Positions 1 to 11,820 of a stretch of 42,160 nt of DNA are shown here, in pieces. The DNA comes from Lingula anatina (taxonomy: Eukaryota; Brachiopoda; Lingulata; Lingulida; Lingulidae): positions 354,746 through 396,905 of the forward strand of contig NW_019773737.1 of NCBI RefSeq assembly GCF_001039355.2. Reading direction: 5' to 3'. The stretch's first letter is position 1; every line of letters starts with the position of its first letter. The notes below the pieces were generated by a model, which was not told the origin of the DNA, did not search any database, and worked only from the letters and a program-made list of their open reading frames with translations. The position numbers were made by a program, and so were the translations under genes.

Positions 1-15
1 AGAGAGAGAGAGAGA
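1..15. repeat. (AG)n microsatellite at the window edge
   Basis: The window opens inside an AG dinucleotide run, so the true length is unknown. Confidence 0.8.
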
Positions 16-3000
16 TTTTAAATTAGCTTGAAAAACAAATTACATTTTTTTAATAAATGGAAGAAAAGGAAACATTATTGAGCCCATTTTGATCAACCAC
101 AATTTTCCCCATTCTGAATTCACGTCTCCACATTTAAACAAAAGCCTTCTCAAGATTGGGGCCCGGGGTTATTAAAATTTGATTTTCTGGCTCAGATAAA
201 ATGTTTGCCAGTAAAGTTCAGGGCCAGCTGAAGATAACACAGGTATCTAGGAAAACAGGATCATCCTCAGCTGGGATAAAAACTCATGGTAAAAAATGAG
301 GACTGAAGAGAGAAATGAACTAGGATGAGGAAATTGGGTTAAATAACTTATAGCCACTCTCTTCTGAATCACTACAGGTCAATTGACTTTGTAAATGTCA
401 ATTAATATTCTCTCTCACTTGGGCACCAAATAAAATGTATAATTATCATCAAGCACTTTTGTTCTAGTTCCATATCAATGCTCTATAAATCAGGTTTCAC
501 AGGTAATTGGAAAGTAATACAGGATTAAAGAGACGGAACAGAAATATTGCTTTTATCAAAATGATAGCTTTGTACATAGGAAACATGTGAACATATGATT
601 TCTCGCTGTTCTTTTTTTTATTATTCAAAAGACAATTTATATATTTGATAGGGTTCTATTGCACATTTGATAGGGTTACATTTGAGTTTTTCTATTTTAA
701 GATCAAAAGCATATTTGATAATTTAAGTAGCAAACATATTTAGAAGAAAAAATAATGTAACAAAATTCTATTGATTTCTTTAAATGGCATAAATGCCAGC
801 TCTTAGATGATTTATAACATTTGGCAAGGGTATCTGTAAGTTAACAAATAAACAAAATTTCAGAATTAAAAAAATGACAAATATACAAATTTTTCTTATT
901 CCCTTTACTTAAAGACAAACTGTGGGGAAGATATACTTCATATAACTATAAAATCATACCATTTGTCAAAAAAAAATTGCATACTTGCCTTAATTTATCA
1001 AATAATTTAAGAGATGAGAAACAGAAATGAGTATGTATACTGTGTGATTGGCTTTAAAATACTTATCAGAATATCTAATGATCAAAGTCAGATGAAAATA
1101 TAATCCATCATACGCACATTTTAAAAATACCCATTACGTTTACGTCTTTGCAGTAGAAGCTAGGGAATATGTACTTTTGGTTTTTAATAAGTGAACCTGA
1201 CAATGCTATTTGAAGCATGATTACCATAATTTTAATCTGTCTGATATATTAATTGTCACTGCTTCTTGACAGTTTTGTGGTAAATCCATGACTGATGCCT
1301 CACTTTCTATCTATAATAGCATAATATGATCTTCAATCTATCATCTACCGTATGCACAAACCCAACTAAATCTGGGTTAAACTTTGTATCTGAACACATT
1401 CTTCAGACACAATATAATTTGTTAGATATGGATTTGGTACAATCAAAGCCACTTGCCACTTAAAATTGAAAAACTCATACTATAGCAGTTTTGTGCTAGA
1501 ATAATTTCAAAATAATTTAGATCAAAATATCCTCAAGCAGAGCAATAAGGTGCCATCCAAAGTTGATGGTCTTTTATAAATTTCTGATTCATAGAAATTC
1601 TCCACTTAGGGAATCTTCACATGGGAGGTACGTAGTGTACACACATTCCATTTCCCTTTTATTTTCAGTTTAATATAAGGTTACACATAGCTAAAGCTGC
1701 CAGGACAAAATTCTTTTTCACTGTGATCTGAAAATATCTCCATACACTGATAAAAGAAATGACTAAAGCCTTATAAACTGCAATTCTGCACTACGAGTTT
1801 CTAAATTACTTTAAAAAAACATCTTTCTATTATCAGCTTATTTATTTCATTTACACTGAAATAAAGCAGCATAGCATGTTCCTTGTAAGGTAAAGGTGGT
1901 CTCTAAAAAATCTTGATGAAAAAATATCATGCCAGAATGTCCTATTTTAAATTGCTACAAAACAATCTTCATATTATGAGGAAAAACTTTAAATTTGCAT
2001 GGATTTACAAACACCAAAGTTCCTCTTCGGTGGCCTTCAATATCAAAGTATAGAGAAGCAACTTATGAAGGTGAAGCTGGAGACCTTCAAAATATTCTGC
2101 ACTTTTCCTAAAATTATCTTTGTCCTGTAAAGATTATTCAACTTGATAGGTAAATGGCCCTTCAGTCAAATTAGTTTCCAGAGACACCTGCTCTTTAGAC
2201 AGGCAATTACCCAAATGAGATGTTTAGCTAATTTGTAGATCTTTTTCTCAGAAAATAATACCTTCACCTTGATTGCTTATATAGTCTGGTCTGTTCATAA
2301 AAAAATATAAGCATTACAAATAGACATTAACCATACTTGTTTAAGTGCCAATTAATCAATAAGTGCCCATGGCCAGTCCCTGGTGGCCAGTAATTATCTA
2401 ACACATTTTGGAATCTCAACAAAAATCACGAAGTGGATCTTAAAACAGATTTATGATTCTGCATGCTAAAACACATGGAATATACCAGTGTTTCTATCTT
2501 ACTAAGTAAAAGATTTGAGAGTATTAATGTACAATTATACCTGTTCAATGAGGTCAATCACAGCTAAAGTCATAGTTATCTTTAAGAACAAACATGGTGT
2601 CAGTTGTTGGCAAAGTAAAATAGATTTCAGACAAATGAAAAAGTCGGAGATTCTATTATTAGTGCTCGCTTTTGTCAGTCTTTTTATACTTGTGCCATTT
2701 CAAAGAGTCCGATGGAAATGGGTGTCAAATATATAAAAAAGGAATTTAATGCCCAGCAAACTGTAAAAAGATCAGATGTCAGCAGACATCTAGTTCTTGA
2801 CAGTGATTACCTGGGTTTCTTTGAAAATTTGACACCCTTCAAATTCTTGCAATCTAGTCTGGGTGATATGGTTTATTAAGAATATCTGTCTGTCATCAAA
2901 AGTTTTGAGAGGGTAGTAATCTTGATCAGATCAGACAGAATGCAACCGGTGAGTTGTAATGCATCAGACACTGCAAATATCTAAACCTAGACCACACTCT

Positions 3001-3395
3001 GAGAGCCCAGACCTCAGCCAGGTAAAATATAAAAAAATAAATATATATGAGCACAGTATATATTATTTAGTAAAGGATTCACGACTAAATGATATATACA
3101 TGTAGGTCTAATCATTGCCATGGTGTTTCCAATATTTAACAGTTTTTCAACCATATTAACAATTTCTATTTTATTCTTTTTTATCTTTGTTTAATAAATG
3201 TTGTTTTTTATCACTAGGAAAAATTAATACATGTACAGAAGAATTAAATATTCCACAAGCTATCCTACCCATATAAAATTATTGTGTGTAAAGTTCTAAT
3301 ATCAATCTCAAATGAGTTACTTTAAACTTTCATATATTTCATTTCTTACTTTTATTCATTTATGTATTTATCATTATGGCTTATGGTGTGATAAG

Positions 3396-3430
3396 CATAT
3401 ATATATATATATAATATATATATATATATG
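3396..3430. repeat. (AT)n microsatellite
   Basis: An alternating AT run interrupted once by a doubled A. It is self-complementary and able to form a cruciform. Confidence 0.9.
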
Positions 3431-4307
3431 GCATAATAAGTGCAATCAGAGGTCAAAGCTGATTGATGAACGAACTGAGCAATAAAGGTACCCGTGTATT
3501 AGTCTAAATGGAAAAATCATGTAATTAAGTAGCTGCGGAAATAGTGTTTTACAGTAGCTTATGCCCCAGCAGCAAAACGAACCCTTGACATTGAGCGACT
3601 TATATGTGCTTGTTCTTCCTTCATACAACAGTTATTACAGACTGGTTAGATGTAGTGTGACTCTTTTATCTTGGCTTTAAGCTATGTTCTAACAAGGCCA
3701 ACACAGGTTATGATAGATATGTAATATTCTTGGAGATGGTTTAAATTTCTAATATTAAAACTGCAATGCAACTGGTGGCATGTCTGGAGATAGTCTTTTA
3801 AGATTCATATATTTGACAGCAGTGAACTGCAACAATTCAATCTTGCTAAAAGCATGACTTGAGTGCCTTAACCTCTTTGCTTCAGTTCCCAAGACACTTC
3901 ATCATTTTGTTTTTTTTTTTCACATTCTTTTTTATCTGTTTTTTCCTCATAATATGTTCATGTACAAGTACATGAATCGCAATATCATTCTCCACTTTAA
4001 CATTGTACTGGCATGTCCTTCTGGTACAGGGTGAAATGCCACTATTTTCTTTCCTTCTTCTTTAAGAAAACCAAAAAAGAGAACACAATCCCAACTATCA
4101 CAATAACTTGAAATTGGTCATAAATTGCAGTCATCTGGCACGTTCTATATATAACACGGCCTTCATGTGTATTAAAACCTTAACAATAGTTGAAGAAAAC
4201 CAATTATAGGACAAAGGAAAAGAACATGGTGTGTGTGTGGATCCACATGGGGACCATCTTTATTCTGGGGAACTATCTGCTAGGAAAAGACTCTATACTA
4301 TGAAACT

Positions 4308-4363
4308 CTCCACTAGATGTCTCTATACCAGTGATCTCCACTAGATGTCTCTATACCAGTGAT
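4308..4363. repeat. 28-bp perfect tandem duplication
   Basis: Two identical adjacent 28-bp copies (4308-4335 and 4336-4363), beginning ctccactagatgt. The identity suggests a recent slippage or duplication event. Confidence 0.9.
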
Positions 4364-5238
4364 CTCTACATCGGGAATCTCCATTCTGACCATCTCTACA
4401 TTGTATTGAGGATCAAACTATACTGAGAATCACTGCTCTTGGAAAAAAAACTCTTCTGATGATCAACCATTAGTTGGTGTTCTGTCAGTTGTACACTTAC
4501 AAATGTCTGCCATCACTATATCTTCATCATTGCCACTGATCTTTTAACAGTGCAGATTTGCCGAAGTCTGGGTTTCTGACCCCATCTTATCTGCATGTAT
4601 CTTATGCCATGGTAGTTGTTACTAGTTTGCGTCCAATTTTCTACAACTATTTTCTAAGTAGTACTTTTTCCCTCACTCCCACAGTATGAATTGCTCTCAT
4701 GTAGGCCTTAATATCAGATAACAATGAGTTTGACTTTTATGTGAAGTTATCTAACATTGACACTAATTGATCAAAAACAGCTATAAAATTAACATAAATT
4801 TTTATACTCAATTACATCAAACAGCAAAAGCACACTTATCAGTCCCACATTAGAGCCGATAATGTAGTATAATGAAGTCTTTTTGCATGCTTCAGAGAAA
4901 CTATTTATCGTTGTTCACATCTTTAGCATTCAACATGATACACGTAAATAAGATTACCAAAGTGGTATAATTCTTAATAGATTAAGATACACTAAGATTA
5001 TCATCTATCAAGTACTTTTGCTTGTCAAAAAAAAATGAAAAAAGTTATTAACGTGGCAGAAATTTGACACTAAAATATCAAGACCAATTACCTAATGGTA
5101 CCGTAATACAAAAATACAATAATTTTTTTGCGTCCTTTTTGTACAAGAACAATACATTATTCACAAACCAGAGTGTTAATTTCTACAGCCATTTGGACAA
5201 GGTTAATATGTTTCCATCCCTGCAATAATAAGTTAATT

Positions 5239-5332
5239 CTCTCTCTCTCTCTCTCTCTCACCCACTATCACTCTCTCTTTTTCTCTCTTTTTCTCTCACT
5301 CCCCCTCCTCTCTCTCTCTATCTCTCTCTCAC
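5239..5332. repeat. (CT)n-rich polypyrimidine tract
   Basis: A CT-dinucleotide tract with short interruptions, ending about 130 bp upstream of the first visible laccase exon. A long open frame through this tract is a by-product of its composition. Confidence 0.9.
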
Positions 5333-5463
5333 TTCGAGTGATTCATATGTTTTATCAAGAAGTCACGCATCCATTCAAAATATTGAAGGCATATATTTGC
5401 TTTTTAAACCTACCCCGGTATATCTCTTGCATTTTTGAAACACCGTATTTTCCTTTGATACAG

Positions 5464-5714
5464 ATTCAAAGCTGGCAACAAAGGAACTCATTTCTGGCAT
5501 GCTCATTCGGGTGTTCAGCGAGCAGACGGCGTTTTTGGGCCTCTGGTCGTCCGTCTGCCGCGAACAATAGACCCACACAGCGCGTTATATGACGAGGACC
5601 TCACAGAACACACCATCCTGGTGACTGATTGGTTGGGGGATTTGACAGTGAGCAGATTTGTTGCGCATCATCACAGGGACGGAGATAATAAGCCGCAGTC
5701 TATTCTTATCAATG
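5464..5714 (+). CDS. Laccase exon carrying copper motif 2
   Basis: The acceptor is ...gatacag at 5463 and the donor is g|gtaaat. It encodes [16 protein letters not shown], with copper-ligand His codons at 5498 and 5504, then [17 protein letters not shown] and the [12 protein letters not shown] region. The first base completes a codon from an exon not in the window, and the exon ends in phase 1. Confidence 0.93.
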
Positions 5715-8700
5715 GTAAATGAAATAATGCCTGATGTTCCAAACACCCGTATTGTCTAAATATCCCAATTTGTTTATGTTCTCTATAAACTTGATTAATG
5801 AAATTATTTCAAACTTGATATATAAGTTTGATATATAAGTGATGTAATGATTCAATCTTATCCATCTGACAGAATCAAGTTTCAAGACCCTATCCATACT
5901 CATAAACTGCCCTTTCCAATATTGTAAAAAAACATTTGGGGTAAACTATGTTCCGTGTTTTAACACTGATCAACAAAATGCACTTATAGTCTAACAATTA
6001 GATATGGTATCAATTTTTGTAGGCAAAGGAGCGTATCAATTATATGGAAATAAAACAACCAACGAAACGTTTACGCCGTATGCTGTTTTCAATGTAGATA
6101 AGGGCAGGAGGTACAGGTTTCGTGTAGCTAGTAACGGGATTCTAAATTGTCCAATTCAGGTGAGCGCACACTAATTTAGTACCACAAGCGTGATCACCGT
6201 GATTCCTCGGGATTAACCCTTAACCACCGGCACATCTAGTCATCCACTAATACTTTTGTCTATGTTTAAACTGCTCCCTTTCTAAATGAAATCCCATGGT
6301 ATAGGATCTATGTAAATTTTCTCACAAGAGTTAGCGTGTAGATCTAAATACTGTAATTGCATACTTTGTTTACTTTATTCACCTATTTATGTTCTTGTTG
6401 CGTATAGAAGTGACATAGGTAGTCAACATTTTTAATATGTAACATTAAAAGCTAAATAAATTATCATATTGGTTGGATAACATATTTAACTGCATGACTT
6501 GTTTAAGTGCATTCAAACGTAACTGTTCTAAGATAAAAGCGCCATATATATGTTATATCGTATCAAGTTTTTTCTCCAAGATCTCGGTGGATGACCATAA
6601 CATCACCATGATCACCTCGGACGGTCGACCCTTTGAGCCCATCGAGGTCGAAACCTTCATCATATTTGCCGGGGAACGCTTCGACTTCGTCCTGAATGCC
6701 AGGCAGGCAGTTGGTAACTATTGGATACGAGCTGCCGGACTCGCGGACTGTGACAGCAGCTTCAAGGGGGCACACCAGTTAGCTATTTTGAGGTATAGAG
6801 GTTCAGCAAAAGATGAGCCATTAGAAGAAAAGGGATACAATGCGTCCATTCGAACAGGAAAGGTTTGGGGAATTTTCTCTTGTCACATGTATATGTAACA
6901 GTAGGAGTCAGCAAAATATATAACTAGGCCCTACAACAAAATTCAGCTTTAGCTTTATTGGATATAATACGTTTAGAAATAAATTGATCCATTCGAATTT
7001 GGACAGCTTATCTTAAATCTCTAGGCCACGTTGCTTAAAACAAGTCTTATCTTTATCTTTTTCAAATAGCTTCTCAATCCATGGAATCGGAAGAAGGACG
7101 ACATGAACGTCCCAGTTGTAGACCTCGTCAACACCGACCCTAACAATGCCGCCATTTCAAAATCTACCGCCGACGTCAAATTTTACATCGGAATGGATTT
7201 CAACAAAATCGACAATCTTTATTTCCACGACCCTACCTACTACCCAGTGTCCGCCATTGAATATAATAAGCATTTGTATACACCACAGTTTAATCACATA
7301 TCAATAGAAGTGCCACCAGCTCCTCCTCTCACCCAGTTGGATGATATCCCCATGGTAAGGACGCGTTAACGTGACAATAACATGGTCTCAAAGAATATTG
7401 AAATATTGAACGTTCTTTCATCAATACTATATAATTACTAAACGCTTGTCTTAATTGAAAATCAGAGCAGCGTGTTTGGTGCAAAACCATTGCTAACATT
7501 GTATTGGTATCAAAGTGAAAGTTTTGATTCATCCATTGACATTCTACTAAGATAAGATGGAAACATCGGGACCTTCGATTAACGTAAGGTCCAGTATTAT
7601 TTCATTATCTTATTTGTAATTGATTCCATTCTTTCAGGAACGGGTATGCAATCATACCACTCACACAGACTGCACTACGAGGTTCTGTGAATGCATCTAC
7701 CTCCTGAAAGTGAAGCTTGGAGACGTGGTGGAACTGGTGCTGGTAGACGAAGGCTTTGCCTTCAATGCTAACCATCCCATACATCTCCACGGCCATGCAT
7801 TCTGGGTGGTTGCCTTACAGAAGGTGAGTGCACAAAGTTAGCTGAATATGGGATCAGGTATAACAGAAAAGATAGGAGATTCCCACTCTTTATTCATAAT
7901 AAAAACGTTCGACGGGATTGTTGTAGAAAGGTTATGAGATGTTTGGTGGTGGTGGCGGTGGCGGTTCGAGGTTCTTGAAGAAACATCGAGTCAACATTAA
8001 GATAAGCTGCGGATTTTTGGGAATTTTAATGTGAAACTGATAATAATCATGCAAATTTTTCTTACATGTTGTCTTAGATGTAAACCGAATTAAATTTCAA
8101 AATATAACATCGTATTGCTGAGGATTAAAAGGAGTGAATATCATTAAAAACCACCTCTACCTAAGTCCAACTCTCTAGGCTACATACTTGATACACCAGA
8201 TGCAAATATGCATCTTTTTTCTTTTCTTCCCTCTTGTTCCTTTTTCTCTTTTTTATTGTAATAGGTGTAAGATTGTTATATGCGAAACCTGTTCAAATTC
8301 TGACAGATATTCCTTCGTTTTAGATCAACGAGTCCATTACCTTGGACAAAGTGAAGGAAATGGACAGGAAAGGTCAAATTCCACGCAAATTGACGGATGC
8401 CATCAGAAAGGACACGGTCACAGTACCGGATGGGGGTTTTACGGTTATTCGATTCGTCGCCGATAATCCCGGTGAGGGGACTTACACATATGCATACAAA
8501 CTTATGAAAGCGTTCTCATGCGTGGACACATTATAATAATGATACTTTATATTAACATATTTGTTATAATCATAATAGTGATATATAGCAGTTACTGTGT
8601 ATTAGATGAACAAATCATGAAACTTCGGTGAATGTGTTCTATTAGACTTATCTGTAGAGACAAACACGCAGTCAATAACATTATATTATAATGACGTTCT

Positions 8701-9401
8701 GAAGTGATACCTGTAACGCCTATTCAAACACACGCGAATACGTTCACATACCGGTCCTCGCGTATTACACACACACACACACACACACAGACACACACAC
8801 ACATACTTACACACGTGCACGTTGATGAAATGTAAATAAGAATACATCCACACATAGTACAGTATGACGGTTTTTCATGCCTATGTATTCTCTCATCTGT
8901 CAGATGTCAAACTGACCTTTCCTCGAAAATTCAGATACTACATATGTCCTCTTTTTCATTATTATCTTTTTCATTATCTATTTAATATGCATTTAGGTGT
9001 TTGGTTCATGCACTGCCACATAGAATACCACGTGGAGATCGGCATGGGGTTGGTCTTCCAAGTAGGCGAACCTGAACAGTTCCCGCCAAAACCAAAGAAC
9101 TTTTTATTATCTATTTACTTTGCATTTAGGTATTTGGTTCATGCACTGCCACATAGAATACCATGTGGAGATCGGCATGGGGTTGGTCTTCCAAGTAGGC
9201 GAACCCGAACAGTTCCCGCCAAAACCAAAGAACTTTCCAAAATGTGGAGACCAGAAAGAAGAAGATGGCGACACAGGTGCAAACACGACCAGCTGCCCTC
9301 GTTGGGGTTATTCCAGTTCTGCGTGTGGTGTATCAGCTACTGATTCTCTGATTGTTTTTGTGGCGCTTGTCACAGTTCTGGTTTCAACATTTACTGTCTA
9401 A
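5464..9401 (+). CDS. Laccase-like multicopper oxidase, 3' part (7 exons)
   Basis: Exons 5464-5714, 6023-6159, 6581-6862, 7070-7354, 7638-7823, 8324-8471 and 9130-9401 join in one open frame of about 519 residues, all with GT..AG introns. Seen: the second copper motif FWHAHSG, followed by [10 protein letters not shown]; a central cupredoxin domain ([26 protein letters not shown]); the third motif HPIHLHGH; and the fourth motif [12 protein letters not shown], giving the type-1 Cys and an axial Met. Known for the family: four-electron reduction of O2 to water coupled to oxidation of phenols or metal ions, usually outside the cell. The C-terminus ends in a hydrophobic stretch with no tail, consistent with a GPI signal. 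Missing: the N-terminus with its signal peptide and first HxH motif, which should lie left of the window. Ferroxidase activity cannot be distinguished from phenol oxidase activity here. Confidence 0.93.
6023..6159 (+). CDS. Laccase exon, start of the central cupredoxin domain
   Basis: The acceptor is ttttgtag and the donor is cag|gtgagc. It continues the ING|KGAYQ junction and encodes [18 protein letters not shown], the usual entry into the second cupredoxin domain. It ends in phase 0. Confidence 0.92.
6581..6862 (+). CDS. Laccase exon, central cupredoxin domain
   Basis: The acceptor is ttctccaag and the donor is aag|gtttgg. Its 94 codons begin [20 protein letters not shown] and include the [11 protein letters not shown] and [12 protein letters not shown] segments typical of the family. 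Phase 0 at both ends. Confidence 0.93.
7070..7354 (+). CDS. Laccase exon, linker between the second and third cupredoxin domains
   Basis: The acceptor is tcaaatag and the donor is atg|gtaagg. Its 95 codons begin [11 protein letters not shown] and continue through [10 protein letters not shown] and [11 protein letters not shown] into a proline-rich end, [14 protein letters not shown]. Phase 0 at both ends. Confidence 0.92.
7638..7823 (+). CDS. Laccase exon carrying copper motif 3
   Basis: The acceptor is ttctttcag and the donor is aag|gtgagt. It encodes a Cys-rich start ([10 protein letters not shown]), [14 protein letters not shown], then [13 protein letters not shown] with copper-ligand His codons between 7773 and 7796. 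Phase 0 at both ends. Confidence 0.95.
8324..8471 (+). CDS. Laccase exon leading into copper motif 4
   Basis: The acceptor is cgttttag and the donor is g|gtgagg. It encodes [17 protein letters not shown]... through [20 protein letters not shown], and ends in phase 1 so that the next exon completes a Gly codon before the WFMHCH motif. Both downstream acceptors (8997 and 9130) fit this phase. Confidence 0.93.
8767..8812. repeat. (CA)n microsatellite in the last laccase intron
   Basis: A CA run with a few interruptions inside the intron before the duplicated terminal exon. Confidence 0.9.
8997..9343 (+). pseudogene. Duplicated terminal laccase exon (copy A), alternative or non-functional
   Basis: This is a near-identical upstream copy of the acceptor and first ~107 bp of the last laccase exon. 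It encodes [17 protein letters not shown]... as far as PPKPKNF, then runs into the duplicated intron sequence. The duplication period is 133 bp, not a multiple of 3, so read-through crosses copy B in another frame and stops at 9341-9343 with a basic tail and no hydrophobic end. Only about three substitutions separate the copies. If used, acceptor A would give an oxidase with all of motif 4 but a different C-terminus. If not used, it is a recent dead duplicate or an assembly duplication. Confidence 0.75.
9130..9401 (+). CDS. Laccase terminal exon (copy B) with copper motif 4
   Basis: The acceptor is tgcatttag. Motif [12 protein letters not shown] spans 9144-9179, with the type-1 Cys at 9147-9149 and the axial Met at 9177-9179. 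After [12 protein letters not shown] comes a Ser/Cys-rich segment and a final hydrophobic run ([13 protein letters not shown]) ending at TAA 9399-9401, which looks like a GPI-attachment signal. An attaaa begins at 9406; a more conventional aataaa lies near 10325. Confidence 0.92.
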
Positions 9402-11012
9402 ACGTATTAAAGGCCATGTTTTCCTGTTTCTAAATTTTAATGTATCTAAATGAGCGTTTTTATTGATGGTCATTATATGACTTAAAAAGAATGGTGAAAA
9501 TGCATGTTAGCTAGCTTTTAATGGTGCCTAATGGTGAAGAATTAATGCGCAGCCAACTGAAAGTCTAAATTCATAAAATGCAAGCAGATACAGTGATCTC
9601 AATGACCATACATCTGTAACGCTGGCAAAGAACTGAGGACGTGGTCAAAATTATTTATGCTAAATATTTCGCGCGTATAATTCACTCCCTGTGCATTCCT
9701 GTCCATAAACCCATGAGTCAACTGACAGCTTGGATGACTGCACATGTTCATGTTGTTGTAGCTTTGTTGCTTTTTGAAACGGGTGGAAAAACAGCTGTGC
9801 GAATATCCGTCATGCAAGTTCTGGTGACAAAAATAGTGCAAATTGCTAGAGCTAGTTTTGGTCATACAAAGCGTCATTTCAATGTGCTCGCAGAAGACAA
9901 CAATTCTTTAGTGGTCTGGAAATTACGCAAAAGGGCTAGACTGTTTTCTCCTGATTAACATCACATTGTGGTCTGTTAGGATGCTGTGAACCGTGGATTG
10001 TTAGTAGGAGAGAGGTCCAGACAACTGCATGGGACGAGCTGAGGCAGGTGTTTTTGTCGAGGGGTGGCTTTATCTGAACCATCACACTCCAGAAACTGGT
10101 CAGATCAGTACCACGAAGAATTTTGGACCTCATTCGGGTTTGTGGCAAATACCCGAGACAGTTAAAAGATTTATTTTTAATAGCAAGGAATTGGCTTTGG
10201 GTGATTCTGCTTTTTTAATCTTATTCCTGCTTTCTTGAATATGACGTTTGCTCTTCTCTATAAATTGTCAACAATTTACTAAATTTGTAATTGATGACAA
10301 GGATGAACCCAAACGAAAAAACACAATAAATGTATTGTTACTGAAAGGCAGAGTTTGGAATTATAATAAAGCACTAATAAACTGGTTGTAAGTTACATTC
10401 TGTCGTAGCTAGTATAGACTTACAGCATTCGTAGATGCAATGAGTATTCCATCATTTTAGCAAGAGTGTATTGGCAGGTGGCAGTTTTAATTTTTTATGT
10501 GTGTAAAACCCCAAACCATTAGAAAACCCAAGAAAATATATAGATTGTTCATATATTGAGCTTTTACCAACAGACAAAATATAGTCTCAGAAAATTCGCA
10601 AATATCGGACACCATGCTAAAATTGCAGTCCTGCCGCGAACTTTAGCGGTACTTAAGATTGAAAATGTATGACTATAAACATTGACACAAGATTACTAAC
10701 TAATAGTTCATACAATTTTCTCAAGTTCTGCAAGTGTAAATTTTCATCATCACGTTACCACGGCAGCTAGACTAGCGTCCACGTCACTTGTTGAATGTCA
10801 AAGCAATGACAACGAACTCCTCATAGGATATTCAAATTTCACAAATACATAAGAGACAACATATTAAACTATTAGTAATTGCACTGTACCTCTAAAAAGG
10901 TGGTTATCGTGCTTTTCCTCCCCGTGCACCATACAAACCATTGACTTTGCCCCGCGTCCATTTTGGCCAGCGTCCATTTGAGAAAAACAAGCAAATGAGC
11001 AAAATGTTCATT

Positions 11013-11230
11013 AGCTTGGTAGTTGGATCATAAATGAAAATTATAAAACGCAAACCGAAACACTTTCATACCGTTTGCTTAGTTGTACCACCTACCGCTC
11101 AGGGAGTGTCAAAATCTGCTAACATCAGTCTGATAAAGGCCTACGTCCCGGTTGGCCGTAAGCTAACGGTATGAAAGTATTTCGGCTTGTGTTTGATAAT
11201 TTTCATTTATGATCCAACTACCAAGTAGCT
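11013..11230. mobile_element. Foldback/MITE-like element with ~70-bp inverted arms
   Basis: The left arm (11013-11081) and right arm (11159-11230) are inverted copies, about 85-90% matched by eye. Shared pieces include tagttggatcataaatgaaa and ctttcatacc. The ~77-bp centre includes ctgataaaggcc...ggccgtaag, which resembles a mutated hammerhead-ribozyme core. No target-site duplication could be fixed. Confidence 0.7.
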
Positions 11231-11586
11231 TTAGTCAGTTCACTCATCAGATGCTTACAACTGGAATGCATAATTGCGCCCTATGCCCTTCGTATTTGAT
11301 AAACTACGCTATATACACCCTCATAATAATCAAAATTAGCCAATACCCTCAATACAATTATATAAATAGTTTTATTCAAAGAACCAGCAGATTTGACGAG
11401 ACTTGCTGACAAGATGATTCACGGGCGCACTATAACCTCATGTCATCTAACGATCTCCTCTCTAAGAGTAGCTCTTCACACATATTTTCTTCGTTTTTTT
11501 CGAATTTCTTCCTTTTAATTCCTATGTTTATCTTTTTCCTAGTTTTTGAAGAGATCTTGGGTCCTGCTGTGCCATCATCTTTTTTT

Positions 11587-11690
11587 TCCATTGTCTTTTT
11601 TCTTCCGCAGTTATTTTTTCTTATTCCATTGCTCTTTTTTCTTCCACAGTTATCCATTCTTGTTCCATTGTCTTTTTTCTTCCGCAAATT
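11587..11690. repeat. 38-39-bp minisatellite, about 2.7 copies
   Basis: Units start at 11587, 11625 and 11664 with tccattg followed by a T-rich run and cttccgcag or a variant. The overlapping minus-strand Lys-rich frame is an artefact of this repeat. Confidence 0.8.
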
Positions 11691-11820
11691 TAAAATTGCT
11701 ACGCTGCGCAACAAAGGAAGGTATGTAACTTGTGGACGGAATAATACCCGAGTGTCCGATTCCGAATTTGCTTTTTGAAAAAGTGCATGTGATGGAAGGC
11801 AAGACCCTCACATCGAAGAT

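Larger units (their letters stand above)
16..5463. other. AT-rich non-coding stretch upstream of the laccase exons
   Basis: No convincing gene is visible on either strand. Open frames here are short (at most about 75 codons), AT-driven and without domain motifs. In particular I could not find the HWHG-type first copper motif or the signal peptide expected upstream of the laccase exons, so the missing 5' exons probably lie beyond the left edge. The stretch holds an (AT)n tract, a 28-bp tandem duplication, a small palindrome (3957-3976, 9-bp arms) and a CT-rich tract. It probably combines intergenic DNA and a long intron. Confidence 0.6.

Noticed and set aside
5128-5592. 154-codon open frame over the CT-rich tract
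   Set aside because: It is a Leu/Ser-rich translation of a CT microsatellite and runs out of frame through the true laccase exon.
8864-9343. 159-codon frame as a separate gene
   Set aside because: It is read-through from the duplicated laccase exon; the ATG is in the intron and the second half is out of frame with the true exon.
11430-11714. Lys-rich minus-strand protein
   Set aside because: Produced by a 38-39-bp minisatellite and T-rich sequence.
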